Positions 51,677 to 61,665 of a stretch of 64,000 nucleotides of DNA are shown piece after piece. Both the position numbers and the translations under genes were made by a program. The notes beneath the pieces are model-generated. The model was not told where the DNA came from and searched no databases. It was given only the letters and a program-made list of their open reading frames with translations. Position 1 is the stretch's first letter; each line of letters opens with the position of its first letter. Origin of the DNA: a bacterium (GTDB lineage Bacteria > CSSED10-310 > JAFGSJ01); the NCBI GenBank assembly GCA_016934675.1, contig JAFGSJ010000145.1:1-64000 (forward strand), given 5' to 3'.

Positions 51677-51695
51677 GACCCGGGGACGGAAGCTC

Positions 51696-54600
51696 ATGTC
51701 GATTGAACTGTATTTCAGTCACATGCTGGAAGAATTGGCCGATCACTTGGCAGACAAGCTGGCCCACGAGCGAGAAAGGTCTGATTTCAGGCCCTTGGCC
51801 CGTCAGAAGGTGATCGTACCCAACTTGAATGTCCAAACCTGGCTGTCTTTAAGAATCGCAGAGCGGACCGGTATCGCCATCAACACCGATTTTCTGTTTC
51901 TCGAAAAGGGCTTGTGGCGGATGATGACCGAACTCGAGTCCGAACCGGACTCTTTCAGACAATTGATCAGCCAGCATGAGCTTCAAAGTCTGGTCTTTGC
52001 CTGGCTCCAACGATGCACTTCGGGCACTCATGATCCGATCTTGCAACCGCTGGTCGATTATCTGGACGCCTTTACAAACCAGAAGGAATTGACCCGGAAA
52101 CAGTGGCAATTAGCACGGGTCCTGGCCCATCTCATCCGGGAATATGAATATCACCGACCCGCCATGATCGAAAGATGGCTGGACGGTCCGCCTTCCGGTT
52201 CTGGTCCGGCTCTTGAAATATGCCAGCACCGCCTCTATTACGATTTGTTCTGTCCGGACGGCATCAGGGACGTATTGGCTGACCAGCTCAAGATCAAGTA
52301 CATGACCCTTTTTCAGTATGCCCGTGAGATCAAGAAACACCTGTCGAATCCACGTGACCGTGCTTTGATCAAACCCGATCAAAACACATGGTCTGTTTTT
52401 GGATTGTCGCATTTCTCCCATTTTCATGGGGAGCTGCTGTTTCGTTTAGCGTCGGCGCAACTGATCGATCTGAGCTTATATCATCTGAACGTATGCCGGG
52501 AATACTGGGAGGACATGACCACACCAGGCGAAGACAGGGTCCGTTTGAGCTGGCAGCGGATGAACCAGGTCAAAACGATCAGCGCTGCTGAGAGTGATGA
52601 ATTGGAAGAACTGCATTTCGAGAACTCGCTTCTGAAGGCCTGGGGTAAACCGGGCCGTGAGATCGTGAAGATTTTAAGTAATCTCGAGGAACAATACGCC
52701 GATCACGTTGAAATAAACTCATTCTGGCTCGAGTCTGAAACCGGACCTGTAGCCGAGCGAACGCCGAGCGTGCTGGCTTCGATTCAGGACCAGATCGTCC
52801 ACCGGACCGAGCAGGGCCCTGTCCGTCCACAGGACCTTAGTTTACAGATCGTGGCCTGCCCGAGCCTTTTCCGTGAAGTAGAGCTGGTCTATGACAGTAT
52901 CATCCGGAATATGGCCCAAAATCCGGATTTGATGTTAAATGATATTGCGGTGCTCGTCCCGGATATCGCGCAGTATAAACCTGCACTCAATCACATTTTT
53001 GGACGGGACGATCGCGTGCCTTATAATCTGGTCGATTCCAACGCAGCCCTGGACAGCATGTATGGTCGGGCCGTCAAAACGCTGCTCGGTCTGTTCGAGG
53101 GTGATTTTACCAGGCCCGAGGTCTTCGCCGTGTTGAGAAACCCCTGTTTCCAGGCCCGGGCCGGTATCAGGTCTGACGATGTGGACCTCTGGCTCGAGTG
53201 GGTCGAGCGGTTGCATGTTTATCGTGAGTCGGTCAAGGAGAGCACGGGGCCGGATGATACCGGTCTCGTAGTGCCGTTCACCTGGACCCAGGCCCTGGAA
53301 CGACTCCGTTTCGGGAGGATCATGACCACACCGGAGGACCAGCCGCGCGATGGTACTTTCCTCGATTATAACGGCCTGGTCCCCTATGCCGACCTGAAAA
53401 GCAGCGAGACTGACAGCTTGGGCATGTTGTGTCACCTCATCGATTCCCTGCTACTCGACCTGGGCCAACTCCAAGCGGCGCGTTTCAGTTGTCAGGAGTG
53501 GCGTCAGACAATCATTGCCCTTCTGAACACATATCTTGATGTCCCAGCCGCCTTTAAAGGCGAACGGACCGTGCAAAAGAGGCTGATCGCCGCATTAGAT
53601 CAACTTGATCCACTCGGGCTGATGCTTGATGCGGCCGGGGCCCGGCCCGAGGTCGAACTGGACTTGATCGCAAGCTGGATCGACACAATGCTGTTGTCCA
53701 TATCCGGCGGACGGGGCTATTATCTGACCGGCGGCGTGACCATCGCCTCGTTGCAACCCTTACGACCCATCCCATTCAAAATCATGTATGTCCTTGGTTT
53801 GGGTGAGGGCTCCTTCCCCGGCAAACAGGAACGGCTGACCATGGATTTGCGGAACCGGAAACGACTGATCGGTGATGTCAGCCCACTCGAGGCCCATTAT
53901 TATCTCTTCCTCGAGACCCTGATGTCGACCCGGCAAAAACTGTATCTCAGTTACATTTCCCAGGATGTGGCAAAATATGAAAAAAAGTTCCCCGGTTCGA
54001 TCATACAGCACTTGTTGAATTATCTCTACAAGCCGGATGCGAGTGAATCTCTTTTACCTGCTCCGTTTCAGATCGTCGAGACGGTACCCTTACGGGAGAG
54101 CAGTCCGGCCTATCTGCGACCCCAAGCTGTTCAGACCGATGTCATCTGGTCTGCTTCGACCGAAGCCCGGCTGCTTGCCCTCTTCGAGTTGAGCCACACC
54201 TATCCCGGTCGGTATACCGACCTCGAACAAACCCTGAAACCTCTTCTCGAAGGTTTTGCGCCCGATTATTCGGTGACAGGCTCGGAACCTGCCGATGTCA
54301 CCGGCCCCGTGACCATCCATATAGATGATCTGGTCCAGTTTATACTGAATCCGATCGAGGCTACTCTTAAGAAACGTTGTGCGATTCGTGACGATCTGCC
54401 CGACGATCAGTCGCTCAAGGAAGATGCGCCGCTCTATGCCGTGTATCCCGAGTTGTACTCATTACCGGTAGCGGCACTGACCCATGCGGTCCGGACCGGG
54501 GCCGACACCGTGCAGGTCCAGACATACCTAACCGAGGATTACCGTCACCGGGTCCTGTGCGGAGCCCTGCCGGCCGCAGCATATGGCAGCATCGATCTGA

Positions 54601-55388
54601 AACGGTTTCAAGACAATATCAGCCAGCGTTTGAACGGTACGGGCCCGATCAAACAATCCCTGTTCGATTTGATCGACTCGATGCAGGGTAAAACACTCCT
54701 TGAAAATGTTACTATTGGTGAGAGTCGCCGACGATTACCTTCCGACCAGAAATACCCATATGTGCCTGTCTGTATCGCCGGATTACGCCCCGATCCAGCG
54801 AATCAACTCGAATTCAGGCTGTCCGGTGATCTGCCCCTGGTCTGGAGGGACCCGAACGGCTTCTTGAGCCATGTCCTGATCATTACTCATAAAAAAGTCG
54901 ATAGCAGTAAACGGGGCCAAATCTTGAAAGAAATGATCCGACCTTTTCTCTTTATTGCGTTGGCCACTCTGTCCGGCATTCAACCGGAACAAACCCCATT
55001 TATCATACATATCTCGCATAAGCAGGGTTTGGATCGGGTCCAATATCCCGGCTTCAGCAAAGACTTCTGCCTCGAGTATTTCCAGGAATTGGTCCGGGCC
55101 ATGTTCAGCGAGCAAGGCTACGATTTGCTGCCCTTCGAGCCGATTCTGGGAAAGAGCCAACTCATGACTATGATTAATGCTTCCCTGGAAAATGAGGAGG
55201 CATGTTCTGCTTCGGGTTCCGAGTTCAATGACATACTTGCTTCACTCGTAAGTGATAAGCCTGAGGATGTCATGAATCACTCGCAAATAGGTGAAATACT
55301 GCGACTCGTCTCTCCTCAAATCCCGACCGATGCCTATAAAAAGTGCTGTGTCCGCTACAAACCTCTCTTACAGGGACAGGTGGGCTGA
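51696..55388 (+). CDS. recC: RecC subunit of exonuclease V
   Basis: A 1230-residue RecC-like protein, slightly longer than E. coli RecC (1122). The start MSIELYFSHMLEELADHLADKL and VIVPNLNVQTWLSLRIAERTGIAINTDFLFLEKGLW, with pLYHLNVCREYW, PSVLASIQDQI and YVLGLGEGSFPGKQERLTMDL, follow the RecC pattern of an inactivated SF1 helicase that scans for Chi and splits the duplex; no Walker A is present, as expected. The ATG at 51696 has GGGGACGGAAG upstream; the longer frame overlaps the glycosyltransferase gene. Its TGA shares one base with the recB ATG, so the two are coupled. Confidence 0.92.
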   Translation: MSIELYFSHMLEELADHLADKLAHERERSDFRPLARQKVIVPNLNVQTWLSLRIAERTGIAINTDFLFLEKGLWRMMTELESEPDSFRQLISQHELQSLVFAWLQRCTSGTHDPILQPLVDYLDAFTNQKELTRKQWQLARVLAHLIREYEYHRPAMIERWLDGPPSGSGPALEICQHRLYYDLFCPDGIRDVLADQLKIKYMTLFQYAREIKKHLSNPRDRALIKPDQNTWSVFGLSHFSHFHGELLFRLASAQLIDLSLYHLNVCREYWEDMTTPGEDRVRLSWQRMNQVKTISAAESDELEELHFENSLLKAWGKPGREIVKILSNLEEQYADHVEINSFWLESETGPVAERTPSVLASIQDQIVHRTEQGPVRPQDLSLQIVACPSLFREVELVYDSIIRNMAQNPDLMLNDIAVLVPDIAQYKPALNHIFGRDDRVPYNLVDSNAALDSMYGRAVKTLLGLFEGDFTRPEVFAVLRNPCFQARAGIRSDDVDLWLEWVERLHVYRESVKESTGPDDTGLVVPFTWTQALERLRFGRIMTTPEDQPRDGTFLDYNGLVPYADLKSSETDSLGMLCHLIDSLLLDLGQLQAARFSCQEWRQTIIALLNTYLDVPAAFKGERTVQKRLIAALDQLDPLGLMLDAAGARPEVELDLIASWIDTMLLSISGGRGYYLTGGVTIASLQPLRPIPFKIMYVLGLGEGSFPGKQERLTMDLRNRKRLIGDVSPLEAHYYLFLETLMSTRQKLYLSYISQDVAKYEKKFPGSIIQHLLNYLYKPDASESLLPAPFQIVETVPLRESSPAYLRPQAVQTDVIWSASTEARLLALFELSHTYPGRYTDLEQTLKPLLEGFAPDYSVTGSEPADVTGPVTIHIDDLVQFILNPIEATLKKRCAIRDDLPDDQSLKEDAPLYAVYPELYSLPVAALTHAVRTGADTVQVQTYLTEDYRHRVLCGALPAAAYGSIDLKRFQDNISQRLNGTGPIKQSLFDLIDSMQGKTLLENVTIGESRRRLPSDQKYPYVPVCIAGLRPDPANQLEFRLSGDLPLVWRDPNGFLSHVLIITHKKVDSSKRGQILKEMIRPFLFIALATLSGIQPEQTPFIIHISHKQGLDRVQYPGFSKDFCLEYFQELVRAMFSEQGYDLLPFEPILGKSQLMTMINASLENEEACSASGSEFNDILASLVSDKPEDVMNHSQIGEILRLVSPQIPTDAYKKCCVRYKPLLQGQVG

Positions 55389-58300
55389 TGACCAAGTCCG
55401 CTGGACAGTCGGAATATTGTTTTATCGAGACGCCCGACCAGATCGACCTCGATCATCACGCTGTCATTGAAGCCTCTGCGGGCACCGGGAAAACCTATAC
55501 CCTCGAGAACCTGGTCATCCGGCTGATAAAAAACCGGGTCCCCTTGGAAAAAATCGTCATGGTCACCTTCACTGAGAAGGCCACCGGTGAATTGAAGGAG
55601 CGGATCAGGCTCAAGCTCGAACAGGAAGCCGACCGCGAAACCGATCCGGACCTCCGGACACTGCTCGAGCAGGCTCTGACTTCGTTCGAAAAGGCCCAAA
55701 TCTCGACCATACACGGTTTCTGCCAGATGGTCCTGCGTGAGTACGCTTTCGAGAACGGTCTTCAGTTTGAACAAAAGCTGTGCGATGATCTACCCCTCTA
55801 TCGGAAATTGTTACAGGGCATCATCCGGCAGGATTGGCCGGCCCGTTATAAAGAGCACCTGGGATTTCTGTTGACTGTCTCGGATTTTCCCGCGGCCACT
55901 GCTCGAGGAACAAGCACCTGGATCGAGAATGTGTTGAACATTGTGAGCCGCTATCAGCCGGAAGCCGGCGACAAGCTCCTGCCCGAGCCCGAATCGCTCC
56001 TCGACCCGGAAAGCATGATCAACCGGCTTAATCAACTATGCACCGATCTTGATGCCGCAATAGGACCTGTTGAAGTTGACGACGTGACTACGCATCCGTT
56101 TTATCTTCAGTATAACTCACTTAAAATGAACGGCAATAGAAAAAAGAACATCCTTGCTACGCTCATCGTGCCCCTGCTCGAGCTTGGGCAGGTTTTGCAC
56201 CTGGGTCGGCAACAGGTTGAGCGGTCCATCCCGTTCGAAACGCTGATCGCTTTTCTAGACCAGTGCCAGAACTGCAAAGCATATAAAGAGTTCGGTTTCC
56301 AGTGCCTTATCAGTGCTCAGGATGAGAATGCAGGGAACGATACTATTACCAACCAACTACGTTTGCCGGTATTGATCGAGCTGCTCGAAGACTTGGACAA
56401 TGAGGTAAAGTCCCAGCAAAAGCGACTCATGGCCCAGACGGTGAGTGAACTGAAAATGCGGGCCGCGGAATATAAACGTGAGCACGGCCTGATCAGCTAC
56501 GACGATATGCTCGTCCTGCTCAAACAGGCCCTGGACCCGACCCGGAACAGGAATGCCGGGCTGTTATTGTCCTCGGTCCGGGAGCGGTTCAGGTTCGCAC
56601 TCGTGGACGAATTCCAGGACACGGACCTGGTCCAGTGGGACATCTTTAAAAAGATTTTCGTCGATCAGACCGGGCAAACCGACCATCGGCTGATCGTAAT
56701 CGGCGATCCGAAACAGGCCATTTACGGTTTCCGCGGCGCAGATGTCCAGGCTTATTTGACCGCCCGGCGCGAGTTGCTCACCAAACATGGGGCAATCCTG
56801 TATGGCCTGGCCGTGAACTGGCGATCCATGCCGGATATGATCACTACACTCAACAAGCTGTTCAGTTCGCAGCACTGGTTTTCGAACGATAACCAGACTG
56901 TTTCTCCAACAACGGACCGGATTGTTTTCTATGAAGCCCGTGAACCCGGTCCAAAACGTCGGGCCCGCTTATTGATCGATCGGACTGACCGGGAGGCGGT
57001 CAGTTTCATACGGGCTGAACTGGCACAAGCCAACAGTCCTCACAAAGCAGAAACCCTCATGGCCGCTTTTATCGCCGATGAGATCAAGCGTCTACTCGAA
57101 AACAGGATCTACTTTGCTTTTGACGATTCGGCCCGCTGGCTGGCACCGTCTGATATCTGTATCCTGATCAGGAAAAGTTCGGAAGCACTCAGCCTCGAAC
57201 AGGCCCTGAGAGACCGTTCGATTCCTTTTTCCTACTATAAAAAAACAGGACTCTATCAATCAGATGAGGCCCTGCAACTCAGTTTCCTTCTGCAGGCTAT
57301 CGCCGCTCCCGCTGACAGGACTAGCTTCAAAAAGGCACTCCTCACCCGATTTTTCAACTGGACGGCCCCTGACCTGGAAAAGTTCGAGCAGATCGGTCCC
57401 GAACATCTCGCCCTGAAGAATATCGAATACTGGCATGTACTCAGCCGGAAACGGCAATGGCCCAAACTGTTCAAGGATATAGTCGACCGGACCGGCCTGG
57501 CCCTTCGGGAAATAAAGGAATTCGACGGTGAACGTCGATTGACAAACTTTTATCAGCTTATCGAAGACCTGATCATCTATGCCGACTCGAATCAGACTGA
57601 TATCGATGAGCTGTGCCGTTCTCTTGAAAATAAGCGCCGCTACAGCCTCGATCTCGAACGTGATGCGAACCTGCATCAACTCGAAACAGAGCAGGCCCAG
57701 GTCCAGATCATGACCATTCACAACAGTAAAGGACTCGAATTTCCCGTGGTCTTCCTGGCCGGAGGATATGCCCGGAGCAAGAGTAGTGAACAGTTTTATA
57801 AGATTCATCAGGCTGGACCGAATGGGAGCCAATCCGTTGTGTTCGATCTGGAAAAACGCTTCAAGGACCAATTTCTGATCGAGCAGACTGATGAAGACAA
57901 GCGTTTGTATTATGTGGCCTTGACCAGGGCGATTTTCAAACTCTATGTGCCGATTTTCAAGACGCGCTTTTCACCGGGACCGATCTGTACTTTAGTCACA
58001 CCAGCGAGCCAGGACGTCCTCAATCTACCTCATGCACGAGTCATTGATCAGATATCTGACCCGCCAACCCAGGCAAGGATTGAAACACCGGAATTTCACA
58101 TACCCGAGCCGTTATTACCCTCACACCTTCCCTCTTTCTGGCCGCGTCGACTCGAGCTCGAATCCTTTTCCCATCTCAATGCCCGCCTGAAATCCCATGA
58201 AGCACCATCGAGCCTGCTCGAGAGCGTTCCGCCCGGTTTTTTGCCGGACCAGGAAGAACGGGATGACGAAGATCCCGATTCGGACGGCTGGGCACATGAG

Positions 58301-59032
58301 CGTGAACTGTCTCCATCTCCCGGACCGGATCGAGATGCGGAAATACCCCGTGGACCGGTTTTTGGGAACATGATCCATTCCCTGTTCGAAAAGGTCGATT
58401 TCAAACAGATCGCCCGATGCCCGGACCCGGTCGAACTTCTGTCGCCGGGTAATCCGGTCGGGCAGGTCCTGAAAACTGTGATCGATACGGAATGGCCTGA
58501 AATTCTGCCCCGCTCGCACAAGAGCGAGTATATTTATCAGGTAGTGGCCGACATGATCTGGAAAACACTCATGACCAGACTCGAACCCATCGAAATTACT
58601 CTGGCCGAGCTCGGACCTGATGCCCGACTTCATGAACTCGAATTTCTTTCTTGTCGCCTGAAAAAAGATCATAATGCTTCGCGCGACCGTCAAGCCAGAA
58701 AAGTATTTCTCAAGGGTTATATCGATCTGGTCTTCAGGCACCGGGACAAACTTTACCTGCTCGATTGGAAATCAAACCTGCTCGAGTCAGGCTATGACCA
58801 GGCCAGTATCAGTCAATGCATGGTCCAACATAACTATTATCTCCAATATAAAATCTATGCCCTCGCACTCGAGCTCTGGTTGAAACAGATCAAGCAGAAT
58901 TTGTCACTGGCCGGCGTCTACTATCTGTTTGTCCGCGGTTTGGACCCGGCTTCACCGAGGTCCGGCGTTTTCTTCGAAGCAATCGATGACCGGAAACTCG
59001 ACCAATTCAAGAATGAGCTCGGTTGGCAGTAA
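55388..59032 (+). CDS. recB: RecB helicase-nuclease subunit of exonuclease V
   Basis: A 1214-residue SF1A helicase fused to a nuclease. Walker A is EASAGTGKT (28-36), motif Ia VTFTEKAT, Walker B DEFQDTD, motif III GDPKQAIYGFRGAD, motif V IMTIHNSKGLEFPVVFLAG, motif VI YYVALTRA. The C-terminal nuclease keeps Asp1113, Asp1126 and Lys1128 (YIDLVF and LLDWKSN), with the same spacing as Asp1067, Asp1080 and Lys1082 of E. coli RecB. With RecC it would resect double-strand ends for RecA. RecD is not encoded next to it: the following gene is an acyl-CoA dehydrogenase. An extended acidic linker (DEDPDSDGWAHERE) joins helicase and nuclease. Confidence 0.95.
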   Translation: MTKSAGQSEYCFIETPDQIDLDHHAVIEASAGTGKTYTLENLVIRLIKNRVPLEKIVMVTFTEKATGELKERIRLKLEQEADRETDPDLRTLLEQALTSFEKAQISTIHGFCQMVLREYAFENGLQFEQKLCDDLPLYRKLLQGIIRQDWPARYKEHLGFLLTVSDFPAATARGTSTWIENVLNIVSRYQPEAGDKLLPEPESLLDPESMINRLNQLCTDLDAAIGPVEVDDVTTHPFYLQYNSLKMNGNRKKNILATLIVPLLELGQVLHLGRQQVERSIPFETLIAFLDQCQNCKAYKEFGFQCLISAQDENAGNDTITNQLRLPVLIELLEDLDNEVKSQQKRLMAQTVSELKMRAAEYKREHGLISYDDMLVLLKQALDPTRNRNAGLLLSSVRERFRFALVDEFQDTDLVQWDIFKKIFVDQTGQTDHRLIVIGDPKQAIYGFRGADVQAYLTARRELLTKHGAILYGLAVNWRSMPDMITTLNKLFSSQHWFSNDNQTVSPTTDRIVFYEAREPGPKRRARLLIDRTDREAVSFIRAELAQANSPHKAETLMAAFIADEIKRLLENRIYFAFDDSARWLAPSDICILIRKSSEALSLEQALRDRSIPFSYYKKTGLYQSDEALQLSFLLQAIAAPADRTSFKKALLTRFFNWTAPDLEKFEQIGPEHLALKNIEYWHVLSRKRQWPKLFKDIVDRTGLALREIKEFDGERRLTNFYQLIEDLIIYADSNQTDIDELCRSLENKRRYSLDLERDANLHQLETEQAQVQIMTIHNSKGLEFPVVFLAGGYARSKSSEQFYKIHQAGPNGSQSVVFDLEKRFKDQFLIEQTDEDKRLYYVALTRAIFKLYVPIFKTRFSPGPICTLVTPASQDVLNLPHARVIDQISDPPTQARIETPEFHIPEPLLPSHLPSFWPRRLELESFSHLNARLKSHEAPSSLLESVPPGFLPDQEERDDEDPDSDGWAHERELSPSPGPDRDAEIPRGPVFGNMIHSLFEKVDFKQIARCPDPVELLSPGNPVGQVLKTVIDTEWPEILPRSHKSEYIYQVVADMIWKTLMTRLEPIEITLAELGPDARLHELEFLSCRLKKDHNASRDRQARKVFLKGYIDLVFRHRDKLYLLDWKSNLLESGYDQASISQCMVQHNYYLQYKIYALALELWLKQIKQNLSLAGVYYLFVRGLDPASPRSGVFFEAIDDRKLDQFKNELGWQ

Positions 59033-59072
59033 CCATGGTCCCAAGAAAATCCGGGCCGGAAAGGAGTATTCC

Positions 59073-60239
59073 ATGTCAGAATTCGATCTGACTGAACAGA
59101 ACATGTATTACCGCGACCAGGGCAGAAAGATCGCCCGTGAATGCATCAGGCCACTCGCCGCCGAACTCGACCGGACCGGCGAATATCCTCATAAACTGTT
59201 CGAAACCCTGCACAAAGAAAACCTGGCCGGCATCTGGGTCCCCACGGAATACGGCGGTCGAGGCGCAAGCCTGCTCGACCTGGTCATATTTATCGAAGAA
59301 ATGGCCCGCGAATGCGGAGGTATGGCTGCCATCTACGCCGTCAACGCTCTTGGTTCTTTTCCGCTTATCCTGGTTGGAACACAAGCTCAGAAAGATAAAT
59401 ATCTGCCCAGGATAGCCCGAGGCGAATTAAAGACCGCTTTCGGCCTGTCCGAACCTCAAGCGGGCAGCGATGCGGGTAACTTGACCACCACCGCTCGAGT
59501 CGAGGCTGATCGGATCGTCCTGAACGGAACGAAAAAATGGAATACCAACGGGGGCATAGCCGGGATCTATACTATTTTCGCCAATGCTCATCCCGAGAAG
59601 GGGGCCCGCGGCATCACCGCTTACCTGGTCGAAAAAGATACGCCCGGTTTCCGGGTCGGTAAACGGGAACAGCTCATGGGCATCCGCTGCGTGCCCGTCC
59701 ATGAATTGCACCTCGAGGATTGCCGGATCGAGCCGAGCCAACAGCTCGGGGCCGAAGGCGAAGGTTTTAAAATCGCCATGCAGACCCTGGATATGGCCAG
59801 GCCAGGCATTGGGGCTCAGGCCGTGGGTATTGCCCAGGGCGCCCTGGACCTGGCCCTGAGTTACACCCAGGACAGACAGCAGTTCGGTCAACCCATCGCC
59901 CGAAATCAGGCCATCCAATTCAAAATAGCCGACATGGGCACCCAGATACACGCGGCCCGGCTCCTGGTCAGACACGCCGCCCGCGCTATCGTCCAGCAGT
60001 CAGCCCAGAGCCAGCTCTACGCCAGTATGGCCAAATTGTTCGCCAGTGATACGGCCATGTCCGTGACCACGGACGCAGTTCAACTCTTCGGAGGCTACGG
60101 TTACTGTCAGGATTTCCCCATCGAAAAATATCTGCGCGACGCAAAAATTACCCAGATTTATGAAGGCACAAACGAAATCCAGCGCATGGTTATTGCCCGG
60201 GCCCTGTTCAAAGCCGCCTCGAACAAGGACAAACAATGA
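59073..60239 (+). CDS. Acyl-CoA dehydrogenase (short-chain type)
   Basis: A 388-residue flavoprotein introducing a double bond into acyl-CoA and passing electrons to electron-transfer flavoprotein. FGLSEPQAGSDAGNLTTTA and KKWNTNGGIAG are FAD-binding signatures, QDRQQFGQPIARNQAIQFKIADM binds the acyl chain, and IYEGTNEIQRMVIAR contains the catalytic Glu of the short/medium-chain branch. AAAGGAG precedes ATG 59073; the longer frame overlaps recB. No ETF, thiolase or hydratase genes adjoin. After its TGA the same frame stays open into a beta-helix remnant, which hints that a rearrangement joined foreign DNA right at the gene's end. Confidence 0.95.
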   Translation: MSEFDLTEQNMYYRDQGRKIARECIRPLAAELDRTGEYPHKLFETLHKENLAGIWVPTEYGGRGASLLDLVIFIEEMARECGGMAAIYAVNALGSFPLILVGTQAQKDKYLPRIARGELKTAFGLSEPQAGSDAGNLTTTARVEADRIVLNGTKKWNTNGGIAGIYTIFANAHPEKGARGITAYLVEKDTPGFRVGKREQLMGIRCVPVHELHLEDCRIEPSQQLGAEGEGFKIAMQTLDMARPGIGAQAVGIAQGALDLALSYTQDRQQFGQPIARNQAIQFKIADMGTQIHAARLLVRHAARAIVQQSAQSQLYASMAKLFASDTAMSVTTDAVQLFGGYGYCQDFPIEKYLRDAKITQIYEGTNEIQRMVIARALFKAASNKDKQ

Positions 60240-60566
60240 AGCAAACAAGGGTCAACATCCTCGTTAGGTGGTGGCATCGCAAATGTTGGAACATTGACGA
60301 TCAACACCAGTACCATCAATGGCAACACTGCCCTGGGTTCATTTGGAGATTGTAATGAAGCAAGAGGCGGCGGTATTCATAATACCGGGATTATCACGAT
60401 TAATCTTTCAACTATTACCGGGAATAATGCCAGCGGGGGCGATACTCATGCCAATATATTTGATAACGGTGTCGGATCAGTCAAACAGTGTGGGAACAGA
60501 TTTCTACAGACTCTCATCAAAACCGATAACGCTTCTCCAATTGAGTCACCCTGGATCAATTTTTGA
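60240..60566 (+). pseudogene. C-terminal fragment of a beta-helix repeat surface protein
   Basis: The frame directly after the acyl-CoA dehydrogenase stop encodes repeat-like text: GGGIANVGTLTINTSTINGNTA, then GGGIHNTGIITINLSTITGNNASGGD, and a short tail ending SPWINF at the stop 60564-60566. These two units match the right-handed beta-helix repeats of secreted or autotransporter-like proteins (GGGIxNxGxLTIxxSTIxGNxA). There is no signal peptide, no start codon of its own at the junction (first ATG 60315 is inside a repeat), and only two of the many repeats such proteins need. It is best read as the severed 3' end of a larger gene. Confidence 0.7.
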
Positions 60567-60571
60567 CCCAG
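60551..60571. repeat. Third, diverged copy of the TGGGTCAA dyad
   Basis: CTGGATCAA and TTGACCCAG flank TTT, a 21-base dyad that differs from perfect by one mispair. It shares TTTTTGACCCA with the two dyads near 20.7 kb and spans the stop codon of the beta-helix remnant. From 60572 to 60840 I see no gene; GCAGC/GCTGC (60787-60798) makes a short hairpin there. Confidence 0.6.
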
Positions 60572-60840
60572 GTCAAAGCTGAATCATACTGAATTCATTA
60601 AATGTAGGATTTATGCTATGGTGATAAGCAGAAAAGTCAAAACAACGAGATAGCGATTCAAATTGGTTAATGGGCTTATCAGAAGTCTTGATGAGCCTAA
60701 ATGAAATAGAGTACATCTATGTAATTGCATTGAGCACTGCCACAGGAAACCAGAGCATTGGATAGATCGAAGGCATAAACCAATAAGCAGCGAGCTGCGT
60801 TGCCAGTGACGCGTTGAGCGCGCGAGAAGTAGAGCGGGGC

Positions 60841-61482
60841 ATGAAAACCCAGAATGATATGAATGAGAAGATGAGAAAACAGTTTGAACAGAGTGAAGCT
60901 CTGTGGGAAGACTGGCAGGCTCAGTTGGCGGAAAAGCTGAAGGACCCAGTCAAACGGCGGGCGTGGGAGTTGGCTGAGGCAGGTAGGGAGCTTGTCTTTG
61001 CCAAGAAGCGGTTCGATGAAGGAATCCAGAAACTCACCGAAGCCATGGCTCTGGATTCCGATTATACCTCTCTGGTCGAAGGGGCTCGGAAGTTTAAAAA
61101 CACTGAGCTTCGCAAAGGTCCGGTTAGGCTTGCGCACGCGGTCAATCGGATTTTATTTCCCCGATTGAGAGAGCTTGGATTCCGTCAACAGGTTGGAGAG
61201 GATAGTCCAACCTGGAAAGAGGGGACGATGCAGGTTCGCACCAGTTCGCACGGGCGGGAAGGTGCTGTGTACATGGGGCGCACGAAGTTTGGCAAGAGAT
61301 TTGGTCTGAATGTATGGAGACATAGGAGCAATGGTGAAATTGAGTGCCTCGATTTGAGTACTGTCGGGCTTGATGATGAATCTCTTTCTTATCTGAATCA
61401 GGAGGAAGCAAATGCAGTGCTTGAGCGAGTGGCAACGGCGTTCGAAGGTCCAATTCTCGCCTGGTTGGATGAGGATGGGTAG
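60841..61482 (+). CDS. Orphan hypothetical protein
   Basis: A 213-residue soluble protein, not recognised. The first third is helical and charged (MNEKMRKQFEQSEALWEDWQAQLAEKL), the middle has GFRQQVGEDSPTWKEGTMQVRTSSHG, apparently beta-rich, and the C-terminus ends in helices (NQEEANAVLERVATAFEGPILAWLDEDG). The middle and end resemble small cargo genes of mobile or integron-like regions in general character only. ATG 60841 follows AGCGGGGC. TCGA occurs four times in 642 bases, far fewer than in the recB or dehydrogenase genes, supporting a different origin. Flanking words CGTTGAGCGC (60812-60821) and GCGCCCAACG (61517-61526) are inverted relatives with one mismatch. Confidence 0.6.
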   Translation: MKTQNDMNEKMRKQFEQSEALWEDWQAQLAEKLKDPVKRRAWELAEAGRELVFAKKRFDEGIQKLTEAMALDSDYTSLVEGARKFKNTELRKGPVRLAHAVNRILFPRLRELGFRQQVGEDSPTWKEGTMQVRTSSHGREGAVYMGRTKFGKRFGLNVWRHRSNGEIECLDLSTVGLDDESLSYLNQEEANAVLERVATAFEGPILAWLDEDG

Positions 61483-61665
61483 CAATATGGCTGGTTTGTC
61501 GGCACGTTGATTGAGTGCGCCCAACGAGAGGTCGAACCAGGCCTTAATAAAGTATGGCATTATTACAAATCTCAGTGCCACGAGGGAGAAATCAGAACAA
61601 AATCAAATTAATCCTTTAGAATTTTCACATAAAATGAATTCATTGATTATGATGAAAGACAAAAG

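Noticed and set aside
57260-57871. 203-codon minus-strand frame inside recB
   Set aside because: Antisense to helicase motifs of recB, with no independent evidence.
61517-61660. Integron attC site after the orphan gene
   Set aside because: GCCCAAC matches the inverse core, but no GTTRRRY core follows within 140 bases and no integrase is present, so an attC cannot be claimed.
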